Source: Paraphysoderma sedebokerense (Eukaryota > Blastocladiomycota > Physodermatomycetes > Physodermatales > Physodermataceae). From it: a stretch of DNA of 64,000 nucleotides. Positions within the stretch are counted from its first letter, which is position 1, and the number at the start of each line of letters is the position of its first letter. Below the pieces are notes generated by a model. It saw only the letters and a program-made list of their open reading frames with translations, did no database searches and had not been told where the DNA came from. Positions 11,858 through 29,011 of this stretch are shown here, piece by piece. Location: NCBI GenBank assembly GCA_025602915.1, contig JAHLJZ010000029.1, forward strand, positions 1 through 64,000, written 5' to 3'. Position numbers and translations under genes: made by a program.

Positions 11858-12817
11858 ACACATGATTCGGCGAGACGATCAAAACAGGATAAACAAATGT
11901 ATTTGTATGTTATGGTTAAGATACTACTGTGGTTTGTAGTTTCATTCCCAAAAATAGACAATTCGGCATTACCGGTTGTAAGCATAAAATCAAAATTCAG
12001 TTCTGTGAATAAACAGGGCGTTAGATGTCGCTTACGAAAAGAATATCAGAACCGAGTATGGTCAGACTTGAAAACGACGTGATGCTTTGAATAATCCAAA
12101 ACAATTAATTATCCAAAATTTTCAGTCGTTTATAAAACGTGAACCTTCTGGGACTTCATTCGAGGATTCAGTTTGTCAAGATAAGAGTCAATTTTTTTCC
12201 GTTTCGCGTTCTTGCATGCTGCTTTTTTGAATCAAAATGCATGAATCAAGATCCAAAGTTGTCAGCTGTTGTATATGGTTGTTAGGTTGAGGGCTGTTTC
12301 GCCTGTAGTACTCGGGCTCGTCAGCTGCTAAGACGTTTTCTTACAAAATTGTTTTGTGCAGTGAGAACAGATTTACCGTAACTGGTACGTAATGCTGATA
12401 CATTAAGAGCAAGTCATTTACTCATTTAGGTTGCTTTCAACTTGGAATCACAATATGGTCGGCATTGCGCGACCTGTGGCAGCCGCCGATCGCATAGTTC
12501 TCCACTACTTAACGATGCTTCAAAGACTAAAACGAGGTATAAATAACGGTCTATAACACCAAAAAAAACAGTTATGGGTTTCGATCGGGATATGCGTGTG
12601 TGATTTCGACGTTGGTGGTGAGTCGAGGCGAATTGACGTCAACCTTAAGATCGCGTGCTAGGCCCGGCGGTACCTTAAAAAAATTCATCAATTTAATCAT
12701 CTTTCGCAAAAACCTTTTGATTTTTCCAATGGTTAGAACCATTAATGAAGTAAGAATCTCAGCGCTCCCCACAAATTTCATTGCTTTATCTGAAAATCGA
12801 TATGCACGGAGTCAAAT
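11858..12817. other. Intergenic region C1/C2
   Basis: No gene is supported. Short frames at 11897-12082 and 12572-12827 are not conserved between the equivalent intervals upstream of C1 and C3. It probably holds the 3' UTR of C1 and the promoter of C2. Confidence 0.4.
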
Positions 12818-14568
12818 ATGTTGTTAACTAGATATGATAGCGTGAATGCGTCTGCTTTAGCTTTTCCAATAGGGCTCTTTTTATCCGTCACACTACGATA
12901 TTATGCGCAATACACCGCAAATATTGACAGTCCTCCTCAGATAGCCTTACTAGTACGCTTTTTTCTATATCAAGCTATTCCTTCCGTATTCTTCACTGCC
13001 CTGCAGCTCCAACCATTCTTCTGGAATTTCCCCTTGATATTTCACTTCAAAGATTGGTTCATAATCAGCATCCTCGCCATAAGTGTTTCGTATAGCTTTA
13101 TCTTTAACGCCTACATTGTCCATTCAGTCATTAATACCGAAAATCTCAAAAGCTATTTTCGCTTTGGTTTTTCTGTTCTGTTGCTCATCTATCCCTGGCT
13201 GTGTCGGTATCGCGCTGCGTTCTTAAACAAGTCCACGATCCAAAAGCAGTCGACAAATGCATCCAAGCCATTGCATACACATGGGAAGTTACCGTCCGAA
13301 AGTTTTGAGAACAGTCAAGAGCGATATCGGAATTTCACAAGATTCACACCGTTCGGTTTTTTCATCTGTATTACAACATTATTTAACGTGACTATTTTCT
13401 ACCTTCTAAATTCGCCGCCGTTCGCCATTCCAATTACCTATTCGTTGTTGCTGGTTTGCATATACTTCACTTTTCGTGATTTGAAGCGCAGTTCGATACA
13501 TTCATTCTCAGTTTCCACTCTACCGCAGACATCAGCGATCTGGAATAATACAGCTGATATCCACGCACATCCTTTCAAGCCTAATTTCCATTATATGTTG
13601 GCATGGGGTGTTTGCACAGTTATTATCATCGTTTTGTCTCAACTCTACGTGAATACTTTATGTGTTTTTTCCGACTCCCCGCAACAAGAATGCGTAGCAT
13701 ATTACAGGAAGCATGCTAAAAATGTTCCGTATCTCGAGAACTTACTACTTAAACTTTTTTTTCGATCTTGGGTCTGCGTGATAAGCTTCGTGATGGAGAT
13801 ATTTAGTGCATTTGCATTCGACGACTGTCATTTTCTGCATCACAGTTTTCTTTGGCGTTACATGGAAGACCTCGTTGTGTCCATGGGATTCATCACGTCA
13901 AATGATATATCCCTAACAGCGACACTACTTGCTCTCAACTTTTGCTTCGTTATTCTAAAGGTATATTGAAGGAATTACGCATTCAATAGTAAATTTTGAT
14001 TCAAACTTCCAGCTAATGTATCTTATTAACTTCTTTTAAGGACGGAGGGTTCATTGACGATGTCGTGTTCTCCGTGATGAATCGTGCTTGGATATATAGC
14101 GTCAATACAAATCCGAATCAAGATCCGGCGGATCTATGTAAACGCACCGTTGAGGAATTGAGAAACCAAAGTGTCAGATCAAAGCTTAATTATTCATCGC
14201 GTATCATCGCCATTGTCGTCATTGGAATTACAGCATTACTCGATAATTATTACACCCATGGTGCTCGAATATGGACAACATCACCAATAATGGCATCATC
14301 CATCACTGTGGTCGTAATGGCGCAACTACTGGTTGCGAGGCAAATCAACATCCGGATTCTGGAGTGGAAGAAGAGAAAAGTGAACGAGATTATCACTACA
14401 TCTCCATATCCTGCGAACTCAGTGGCGATGGCCAAAATCCAAACCGATATCAACGAATTGATTATCGATAACCCTGACGTCATTTCGTCTTGGAGGCGTT
14501 ATCTTATCCTTGTGAGTTTAACAGGGACATTGGCGGTGACCGTTGATTTACAAAACCTTCCTTTATAA
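12818..14568 (+). CDS. Polytopic membrane protein family C, copy 2 (C2)
   Basis: Exons 12818-13960 and 14041-14568, 556 aa. Same architecture as C1: nine predicted spans before and three after the conserved phase-0 intron. It keeps HFKDWF, HPFKPNFHYMLAWG, YYRKHAKNVPYLE, FSAFAFDDCHFLHHSFLWRY and DNYYTHGARIW. It differs from C1 and C3 across exon 2, having ARIWTTSPIMAS where both others have ARIWSTGPITAS, so it did not take part in their recent sequence exchange. The end of exon 1 and the start of exon 2 match the other copies exactly in frame. Function unknown. Confidence 0.85.
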
Positions 14569-15143
14569 GTCAGAAGGGCATGACGCGGTGCAAGAGTTAT
14601 ATAAGGATGATGAGAGAATACCTGTATGTTAATCCTGATACGGGAGAAATTAGTGCAGTTATGGGAATGCATTATTGGACGGTTTATTATTAGACATTAT
14701 CAATACATACTCGGGAATAGTGAGCCATCTGAACTCTGGCATAAGTTGGAAACAAGCAGCAATTCAAACAGGCAACTCTTTCTGAAAACATATTGTGCAA
14801 CTTCAAACAACAGGATGCGGAAGTTCCGCGGTATGGCTGATCATATTGTAATATTTGAAAGAATGGTTCCCAACTATGTTCTAACTTTGTGCAAGACAGA
14901 AAGTACTCTGTGAATAACAAGAAATACAAATGTCTTCCTTGACTTGTCTTCCAAAGTTGTTACCGAAGTCAACTTATGCGTTTTGCCCAGACGGGCCCTC
15001 GGCTGTCCGACCACTGCTGTCGCGGTAAAGCACTTGTTACTGTAAAGCAATTTCTTGCTTTGCTGTCTGCCGTAATTAAATTGAACTACTCTATTCAAAA
15101 ATTTTCAAAGCAATGGTAAATTAAAAGCAATTCTCTGAGTATT
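14569..15143. other. Intergenic region C2/C3
   Basis: I see no gene here. The frames at 14626-14913 and 14690-15098 overlap on opposite strands and show no similarity to anything else in the window. Confidence 0.4.
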
Positions 15144-16894
15144 ATGCTCACCCGATACGATAGCCTTAATGCCCTCTTTTTGGCAATTCCCATTGGACTG
15201 CTCGTATCTACCACTCTCCGTTTTTATGCAGAATATACAACAAAAATTGAAACACCTCCAACGATAGCGCTCATAGTACGCTTCATTTTGTATCATGCAA
15301 TTGCAAGTGTAGTCATTACCGTTCTTCAATTGCAACCGTTCATTTGGAATTTTCCGCAAATATTTCATTTGAAAGATTGGTTCACGACCAGTCTCATCTT
15401 GTCGACGGCATTATACAGCCTTTGCTTTAATACTTATATTGTAATTTCAGCAAGCAATACTGAACTTTACAAGAATTATGCACGCTTCGGGTTTGCTATA
15501 TTGCTACTTATTTATCCGTGGCTATGTCGATATCGCGCAGCCGTCGTAACTCATTCTCGAAGTCAAAATGATAAGGCGGATACTTGGGACATCTCGAATA
15601 AACCATCAATGGCAGAATACAAAGTACTAAAGAATACGCAAAAAAGATATCAGAATTTTTCCAGATTTACGCCATTCGGTTATTTTGTCGCTATAACGAC
15701 ATTATTCAATGTATCAGTTTGGTACCTGTTGAATTCACCATCATATGGTATTCCAGTCACTTACGTGTTGCTGTCAATTTGCATATATTTTTCATACAGA
15801 GACTTGAGGCGGGCACCAACAGTGTCTCTATCTACTTCAGTACCAACGCTACCACAAGTTTCTGAAGCCAAAGAAAGCACAGAAGGACGAGTTCACCCAT
15901 TCAAGGCTAATTTCCATTACATGATGGCATGGGGTATTTGCACAGTCATCCTCTCTGTTCTGTTACAACTTTATGTAAATACTCTGTGCCTTTTTTCCAA
16001 ATCTCCGCTTCAAGAGTGCTTAGCTTACTACAGGAAGCATGCAAAAGAAGTGCCATACATAGAGAATTTACTCCTTAAACTATTTTTTCGAGGCTGGGTG
16101 TGCGTGGCAAGCTTCGTGATGGAAATCTTCAGTGCATTTGCTTTCGACGATGGTCATTTTCTACATCATAGTTTTCTTTGGCGTTACATCGAGGATTTCG
16201 TGGTAGCAATTGGATTAATCACATCCAGGGATATCCCTTTAACCATTACATTGCTGAGTCTCAATTTTGGCTTCGTTATCCTGAAGGTACAGTGGAAAAA
16301 TGTCAATAGCTGTGACAGGTCAAATGAAAAAGTTACGACTAACACTTTTATCTGGCTTTGACATAGGACGGCGGATTTATAGATGATGTTATTTTCTCAA
16401 TCATGAATCGAGCTTGGATATATTCTGTTAATGCAAAACCGAATCCCGATCTGGCCAATCTATTTAGCCGTATCATTGAGGAATTGAAAAATCAAACTGT
16501 CAGGTCGAAGCTCAATTACTCTTCCCGCATTATCGCCATCGTCATCATTGGAATGACAGCATTGCTTGACAATTATTATACGCATGGTGCCCGAATATGG
16601 AGCACAGGACCGATAACGGCTTCAACAATCACCGCGATTGTAGTCGTACAACTCTTGATTGCACGGCAAATCAATATCCGGATCCTGGAGTGGAAGAAGC
16701 GAAAATTAACAGGGATTATCATGAACTGTGAACTTCCACTGACAGAGATGGAATCGGCTGACCTTCAAGCCGAATTGAAGAACTTAATCGTCAATGATGA
16801 TACCGTAGTTTTAGCGTGGAAACGTTATCTTACACTTGTGACAATCGCGGGTACTTTCATTTCGATTATTGATTTTCAGAATATACCAATATGA
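15144..16894 (+). CDS. Polytopic membrane protein family C, copy 3 (C3)
   Basis: Exons 15144-16286 and 16367-16894, 556 aa. Start MLTRYDSLNALFLA aligns with C1 and C2. All family landmarks are present: HLKDWF, FSRFTPFG, HPFKANFHYMMAWG, YYRKHAKEVPYIE, FSAFAFDDGHFLHHSFLWRY, K|DGGF at the splice junction, DNYYTHGARIW. About 182 nt inside exon 2 (16499-16680) are almost identical to the same part of C1 while flanking codons have diverged. The protein ends in FQNIPI, close to C1 (IQNIPI). Membrane location is secure from hydrophobicity; biochemical role unknown. Confidence 0.85.
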
Positions 16895-17399
16895 ATAAAA
16901 TATTGAATGTGTGAAACTGTCAGTAGACAATGCCATGACATGTGTGGGATGGTATATTGTATAATAGCGACAGCTGAACTGTCGCTGGAAAAGTATACTC
17001 TTGAGATATCCGCCAGCCCCTGAGGCGAGAGTCTTCAATATAAAACTTCGCAAGAGCTCTTTGCACGACATTCCACTGCTGCGATGCTTGGTTGTTATCA
17101 TGGAGACAGGTTAAAAATTAAACAATTTGGGGCATTTAAAATTCCTGAAACAACCGTACAGTCATTATACAGTTGATACAATATTACACGATTAAGGTGT
17201 TAGAAGATACAAAACTGTCTAATAACACATGTAGCTCAAATGTAAACATAGAAACCCACGAAGACTATTCAAATAATAACAGTGTAAGGGTATTTCCGAT
17301 GACTTCAAGCAATATTGATTCTACCATAACATTCATATGACGCTTGATATTACCTTCGAGCATTTGATTGACTATAGCAATTCTTTCGTTCGTAATCCT
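16895..17399. other. Convergent intergenic region C3/USP
   Basis: 3' flanks of C3 (plus) and the ubiquitin protease gene (minus). No further gene is seen. Confidence 0.4.
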
Positions 17400-22003
<4,604 letters not shown>

Positions 22004-22719
22004 GATAAGAATAAGCGGCACAAGAGTAGCTGTCTTTTCAAAGATAGCTATTCCCACCGCATCAGTTGATCACCAACAAATTCGGGTTAAGAGAAGATGG
22101 TGTTCTGTTAACGGCGTGTGAGAGTGCCAGGAGATAAAAATAATGCAGTGTCGGTAGCCAAATGATACAGCAGCAGTCCGCTTTGTTGTCAAGTTTTACT
22201 GTGACTTATGAGAAATAAATGTGTCTGAAAGAGAGTGGAAAGTTTGCAGTGGTTGTGATTGTTTTGTTTATCCTCATCCAACGCACGGGAGGTGGTACAA
22301 TGCAATATTCGGGAAAAATTATACATATAGATGAGTTAAATCACTCTAATCCTTGGGCAGCAAATATGGCTGCATTATAAAGATTTTATTGATTATCGTT
22401 AAGACATATCGCCATTTCTAGCAGCTGTGATTTAAGGATTGATGGTGAAGTATTTGCAATTCTGCACTACGAACATCAAAATCCTACCAATAAATTATTA
22501 CATTTAATTATCCATATCGTAATACGTCGATACAATATAATAATTTATTCTGTGTGTCAAGTAAAAGATAAATTGATGTAATTTAATTGCAGCGAGTGAA
22601 TTTTCTTTGTCCGCGCATTCCATTCTCTTTTTATTCCACAGCTGGAAAATTTTATTCCCTTCGTATTTTACATCCACAATTCACATTTTACATCTCCGAC
22701 AATTTTGGAAATCAAGAGA
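22004..22719. other. Divergent intergenic region USP/Grx5
   Basis: Shared upstream region of the deubiquitinase (minus) and glutaredoxin (plus) genes. AT-rich, with no recognised element. Confidence 0.4.
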
Positions 22720-23752
22720 ATGGCTTTCTTACTCCGACAATCGACCTCGTCCCTGTTATTCAGAGCTGCGAAACCAATTCCCTCCATCGGCCTCACTCAA
22801 TCCGCCCTTCTCGCTAGACTCTTGTCCACAAAAACCAAATCATTGATCCAAGATGTATGTCTGTTTGAATAATCATTGAAGGAATCCAGATTCAAAACAA
22901 CAACTTACTGATTACTTTCTTTTCTTTTGGTCATGATCTTGGGTACTGAAAATCGCTACGATTGTTACCTCCTTACACTTTTGCTGTGATTTTTAACCCG
23001 GTCCATCTGAATGATCGATCCGTTGAATTACCTCGATTATAGACAATCAAAAAGAATAAAGTCTGTCTATTCATGAAGGGTACTCAAGATGCTCCTATGG
23101 TTTGTGCCTCCCTTTCATATAACATGTACTTTAATATATATTTCACTGAATTTCTTGCATTCGACCCTCTGATGAAATGATTCATTCAAAAAATGCTAAT
23201 GACTAATCGGCAAACTTTTCCATCGTTTATTTAATTTCATACCACAGTGTGGATTCAGTCGAGCAGCGGTCCAAATTCTACAAGTTCAAGGTAAATTTCT
23301 AACTTAATTCATTCAACCCTAACGGACATGTCCTTTACTCCTTGTGGCTCATAGATCGATTTGGGATGAACCAAAATTATTTCGGGCAAACTCGGCTAAA
23401 TTGTATACTGACTTTTGTTTTTGATTAATTATGCTGAATTAGGAGTCGAAGACATGAAAACTGTTAATGTCCTTGAAGACGAAGAAATTCGAAGTGGAAT
23501 CAAAGAATTCAGGTTTGACTTCTCACCTGTTCTGCAACACTTTCAATTATCCATACTCTCAATCCTAACATTACAATCTTTAACATTCTATTCGCTGTCT
23601 TATACAGTTCTTGGCCAACGATTCCTCAAATCTATATTAACGGAAACTTTATCGGCGGTTGCGACATTTTATTGAACATGCATAAAGATGGGTCATTGGA
23701 AGAGTTGTTGAAAAAGGAAGGAATTGTAAAGGAAGAAGAAGAAACCAAGTAA
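22720..23752 (+). CDS. GRX5: Mitochondrial monothiol glutaredoxin Grx5
   Basis: Iron-sulfur cluster carrier of the mitochondrial matrix. Five exons fit perfectly in frame: 22720-22854, 23043-23099, 23248-23290, 23443-23512, 23608-23752. The first exon encodes an Arg/Ser-rich presequence ([19 protein letters not shown]), typical of mitochondrial import. The fold then follows: VCLFMKGT, the monothiol active site APMCGFSRAA (CGFS, with APMC and CGFS on either side of an intron), [15 protein letters not shown], the [18 protein letters not shown] glutathione-binding segment, and a Glu/Lys-rich end. Length of about 149 residues suits the family. No doubt about identity. Confidence 0.95.
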
Positions 23753-24002
23753 GAATAGATTTAACGGTTTAGGGTTATTTTGTATTTCTTTCTGGTGTTT
23801 CGACGAATGAAACAAGATGATGGTTTGTGAAAATGGATGGAACGGGTTTCAGTGATTGAAAGTCGATTTCGAGTAATATAGTCGATTTTCTTTAATGTTG
23901 TTATTTCGTCGGAAATATTTAAACTTCTCTATTTTCTTCAAATTATCGTCATGATTCGAATAAATACACACTCCGGCAACACCGAAATCATTATGAGACA
24001 AC

Positions 24003-25986
24003 TCAAGGTACAGTCATAAACCCATAACTTCCAACCACTTTTACAATTTTAGTTTCCTTCTTTTTACCTTTGTCTCCAACACTATCAACGGATACCAAAA
24101 ACCCGCCTAAACTTCCCAACTCAAGCCCCCCATCTTTTCCTCTATTCGGTTTACTATCCCGTGCATCGTTTCCGTTCATTTCATGATTTTCATCCAAAAC
24201 AGTCACACTTAGTAAACTTCCATTCTGTTTGCTCGTTTCGTTGCGGATTGGAGGTGGATTCTGTGGGTCCCGTTTCCAGAATAGGACGGACATACCAACC
24301 TCTAAGTCACCTGTATAATCTATACTCAGAAATCCTCTGGACGGATCACCAGCCGTGATTTTAGAGACGGTGAGTAAATTTCGTGAATGAGAGAAGGAAA
24401 GTGGAAGATGATCCGTGTCGATCTACAGTGGTAGAAGAGTATGTGAGAAATACAAAAAGAAAAAAAGTAACACTGATGATCGAAACAAATGTATTGTAAA
24501 TGAAAAGAGAAAAAAGAAAGATTCAACTTACTTTGTCAGACTTCTTTGACACGCTTAAATAAAATTCATCTTCTTTTGTGATTGTCGTCATCTTGGTGTT
24601 GATAGAATCTAACAGTAACTTTGTAGCATTCGAATCGTCCAACGACAATATAATATTTCCTTTACAACTATCAACCCAAACACAATCAATAAAAAAACAA
24701 AACCATGGAGCGGTTACAAATAACCCTCAATACAAAAACAAAACCGGAAATAAAGGAATAACGGTCCGTACCCTGTTATCTCGAATGATTTACTCAACGG
24801 TGTTAAAGAATCGTAGGATACATCTGTCTGAACGGTTTCCTTTTCCTTCCCACACTTATTTTCCGAAACCGCGAACCCAATCATTCCATCTTGAACAATC
24901 GAGTCATTCAAGTACATCGTATACGGTAATCCCGTCACGAAAGGAGTTTGTGAAGAGATAAGACCAAACTAGATACAAGTATCATGATGGTTAAAAATTT
25001 GAAGCACAAGGGTGTTAGTTTAATGTATGACTTGTTAATTACCTTGATTGTATCGGGAAAATTAGAGTCAATCGGTTCAAGTATCTCGTTTGGAGTTGAA
25101 TCGGATAACATGAAAATGGAGGAAACATGTTTACCCTTTGACCTACAATACACAAAACACAAAACAGTAAATAAGTAAATAAATATACACTCAACCGAAC
25201 TCCAAAAATTAAAAACCATCTTTACCTCAATTCTTCCAACTCAACCGGCACCTTTCCCCCCTTCGGTCTCGAAACACTAATAAACTCATTTTCTTGTTCT
25301 CCAATATCAGCTACCGGATTCCGTCGATTTCTTAGTTCATCTAAATTAAACCACCGCCCAACACTTACGCCCCCTACTCTTTCATTTTGACCTCTAAAAA
25401 TCGTAACTTCTTGACCTTTTTCACGATTCGGTGAAAACATCGCTATAGCGAGCGACTTCACCGATTCACTTACACCTTCACCTTCACTTTCAATTTTACC
25501 TTTAAACCCAGAAGATTCAGATTTCGATTCAACTTTTGATTTTGATTTTGATTTAATTTTCGATTCCGTTTCATTATACGTTACAGAATCTACAACACCG
25601 CCTAGTACCTTCCCCCTCGGTAAATTCATTAAACAACGATACTCTTCAAACAAATCAGGAAATCGGGTATACTCGTTTTGACTAAAACGAGGTGACAACA
25701 ACGCTACATACACCGGCTCCGAAGAAGAACAAGAAGACGAAGAAGCCGAAGAAGACGAAGAAGAAGTGGAGGAGGTGGGTAAAGAGTTGATTGAACTTTT
25801 AGATTTAGATTGTAACGTCCTTAAAGCGATCGATAATGCATTTGATAAGGTTGCATCTGTTGATGTTGAGAGAGTCCATTTTTGTCGGCTAGTTTGAACT
25901 AAAAGCGGTCCGAATTTGAATCGAATGACTGGATGTCGGAGTTGTAGGAGTTGAACGAGGGGACGAGGGATATAGTGGAGGCTCAT
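24003..25986 (-). CDS. FIST-domain-like protein
   Basis: Five exons, 25986-25226, 25142-25043, 24968-24772, 24667-24532, 24422-24003, all junctions in frame; about 537 aa. The N-terminal half has ALSIALRTL, then a poly-Ser linker, VYVALLSPRFSQNEY, a GKVLGGVVDSVTYNE block and a SLAIAMFSP strand: the order expected of a FIST N domain (sensor-like fold shared with FBXO22). A low-complexity Lys/Ser/Glu stretch lies within it. The second half, with TGLPYTMYLND, MIGFAVSENKC and DLEVGMSVLFW, suits FIST C. No F-box was seen. Ligand and role are unknown. The assignment rests on pattern recognition only. Confidence 0.55.
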
Positions 25987-26502
25987 AGTCGGGTGTACCG
26001 AAAATCGAATGAGTTGATTTAAAGTTTAAATAGATTAGTTGCCCTATTTTTATCTTTGAATTAATTTACTACATTTAGCGTCTAAAGAAGTCGGGAATAG
26101 GGATACGAGTTTTTAAAAAGTCCCGCCAAAACGGAACTGACTAAGATTAAACTTTTTTGAACGGGATCGGAAATTTCGAGTTTCAATGATCTCCGAAACA
26201 CAATAGCATTCACACAATCACCAGGGTCTCATTCGTGCACATTATTTCAAAAGTTGCTTCTAGAATTATATCATGTGAAATACATTGATAATAGGACCAA
26301 CGGATCGAGACTATCGTTAGCGAAATTTTGGTAGCCAGTGTGACCAGTTTCCGGAGGCAGTGTGTAGGGCTTTTCGTGCAGTAAACATTTCATGGATTAC
26401 TAAAATCGACGCAAACAATTCATTTACAGTTTCAAAACCAAAAAAAATTATATATAAAAATTATAAATACAAGCATGTCGAAACCAAAAAGATTCGCCCT
26501 CT
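25987..26502. other. Intergenic region Sec6/FIST
   Basis: Both flanking genes are on the minus strand. It contains the Sec6 3' UTR and the FIST promoter; nothing else is seen. Confidence 0.4.
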
Positions 26503-29011
26503 CTAAAACTTAGCACCCGACTCAATCATCTTTGTAAACACACTCTTTTGACTTTCCGGCGGACTACCTTCCTTCGCTTTATTCTTAATACTCTCCATAA
26601 TCTCTCTCAAACTATTTTTCTCCATATCGTCTCGTTTGACCAATACCTCTTCAATAAAATTCAAGGGTACATCGTTATAACATTTCCAAAGGGCATAGAA
26701 ATCCAGGAACGCCATTTTCTTGGAGGAACAAATAAAAGTGACGAGTTTATCGATGATGTCGAAATGTTTTTCTACTCGTTTTGGAGACTTGTAGATTGAA
26801 AAGAAAGAAATCACGTCGTTGAGTTGTTTTTTCATTTTATCGTAGCATATCGGGATACGAAATTTAGCCCCGCTGCTGCTTTTGTTGCGGAAGGCTTCAA
26901 TGTAGGAAACCAAAAATCTGTCCATCACGTCCGTGGTGACTTTTGAGAATAAATATTCTTGTAAATGGGATTGGTAGTCGGTAAAGTAATCGTTTAATGT
27001 GGCAATGATATCTTGCATGAGATCATTCTCGTACCAAGAGTTGGTGTAAAAGGCGTTAAAAGCGGGTTTCACATCGTTGAAAAAGAAATCGGTTAAAACG
27101 GTACAAGCGTGTTTAGCGAGTTTCATAAACCCATCTAAAGAGCGGTTCAACTCGTTGGAAATTTGAGGTCGGTAATACGTGTCTGCTTCATTGTCCATTC
27201 GTTTTATCAACGCTTCCGTAAACTCGGAACATTGAAGGTTATCGTTCGCCAAAGCGACCGTGTACTCGATTATACCGCCGGGACAGTGGTCTCGATCGGA
27301 AATATACTTTCCGTATTCAGAATTCAACACCTCGGTCATATGTTTTTGATACACTTCCAATATCTTTTGACATTCTACAACAACATCAAAGAGTAGCCTC
27401 CCTCGCGATGATTCAGCCGCCACATCGATTTGTTGGTTGATCATGTTGAACATAATGACGGGAGCCGAGAGTGCGTAGATACCGTTGGAATCGGATTCTG
27501 GTGGATTTTCTCTGTTTCGAAAATCTTTGGTTTCGGCGGCTAACAAATTGGTCATCCACTCGTCTAATTTCTGTTTGATCAATTTAAGATAATCATCCAC
27601 CAACACTTGTTCTTGACCGTCTAATAATTTTGGTTCCAATAGTTCTTCCGTGATACCCAACTTTTTATTCATATCTTCATAATAGTCTCTTGTCCATCGC
27701 AGAATATGAAGAATAGTTCCGGTTTCCAAATTCTCTAGGATAGATTTGTTTAATAAATCGTACACATGGCGATGATATTCGAGGACGTAGAATGGGAAAA
27801 TTTTGTATTTCTTGGGAAACCGGGGTACGAGTTCGTCATAAACGAGGGTTAAATCTTCGAGAACAAGACTCCGAACTTCTTGGAGTAACTTTGGAATATC
27901 GCTCTTAAATTGAGGGAACAAACCCTCTATTCGTTCCGTGATACTTTCATGCAACACATCAAAAAATTGACTTCGGTAACTCTTTATCAGTCTTGGACTA
28001 CCTTGCAACAGTTTGATTCTACTACCGTTTTTATCCGCCAACTCTGCCAACTCGGGGTTACTATTTCTAGCTTGATCAGCGGCATGGGCGGCTTCGTCTG
28101 CTTTTTCTTCGAATTCGATAATCTTTACAAGCCTGACTAACACTGACCCTTGATTATTCCGCAACAAATCCAACGTGTGATTAGCCAGATCCCAAATGTA
28201 CTTGGTGAACCGATCAGAGAGTTCATCCAGTCGTCGAAAATAAACACGAAGCGTATTCACGACGTCGTCGTTGGAATTCCGAACTTGACTCATCGTGCTG
28301 TCTCGGAATTCTTCGAGTCTAGATAACTCGTAGTGCATGAATAATATGTCTTCTGCCGGTCCGAGAAGGTCTTTTCGGTGGACTTCGAGCGTGGAACGTA
28401 ACTTTTCGACACGGTCGTTCAATTCTTGGAACTTGATGACCGTTTCTCTTGTTCGCACAAAATTTTGGTGAGCTCGTGAGACCTTTGTTGAGTGGTTGAA
28501 TAATAGAATATCAAATTGAAGATGTTAATACTGTTGAGCGGAAAATAGATACATATTTCCCAAACAAAACTGCGTGTCTAGTTTCCTGATTCTAGACAAA
28601 ACCAAATGTACAGTAAACCCTCCCACAAAGCCAGTGAAAACATACCAATTTAATTTTTGAAAATCCAGGAATCATATTCAAACTACTTTTACTCAGGGAA
28701 TCAATCGTTGTAAAGTTTTTCCTGATCACGTCCAACTCTGTCTTTGTGTTGACGAGGTTGTTCAACCCATTCTGACAATCGTCCAACTGCGTTTGCGTCC
28801 CGGCTTTTAATTGAGCATCGATTGAATTTTTTTCTTCTGTGAATTTCTTCTTGAGAGTGTCTAATTTGACGTTTAAATCGTCGGGGTGTTTAAAGAGGTC
28901 GACGAGTCTGGCGATGGCGAGGTCTGAGGCTTCTGCGATGGCGGTTGCGGGTGTGCGACGGGGTGGAGGGGTGGAGGTTGTGGATGTCGGTGCTGGGGGT
29001 TTTCGCAGCAT
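26503..29011 (-). CDS. SEC6: Exocyst complex component Sec6 (EXOC3)
   Basis: Subunit of the exocyst, which tethers secretory vesicles to the plasma membrane. Two exons, 29011-28646 and 28482-26503, give about 781 aa, near the usual Sec6 length. The junction restores the conserved KIKLVSRAHQNFV segment. The first exon has a Pro/Thr-rich start and then a coiled coil (LDTLKKKFTEEKNSIDAQL); the second opens with a further coil (ELNDRVEKLRSTLEVHRK) followed by LGPAEDILFMHYELSRLEEFRD. The long helical body ends with NDVPLNFIEEVLVKRDDM, a typical Sec6 C-terminal signature. Confidence 0.95.
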
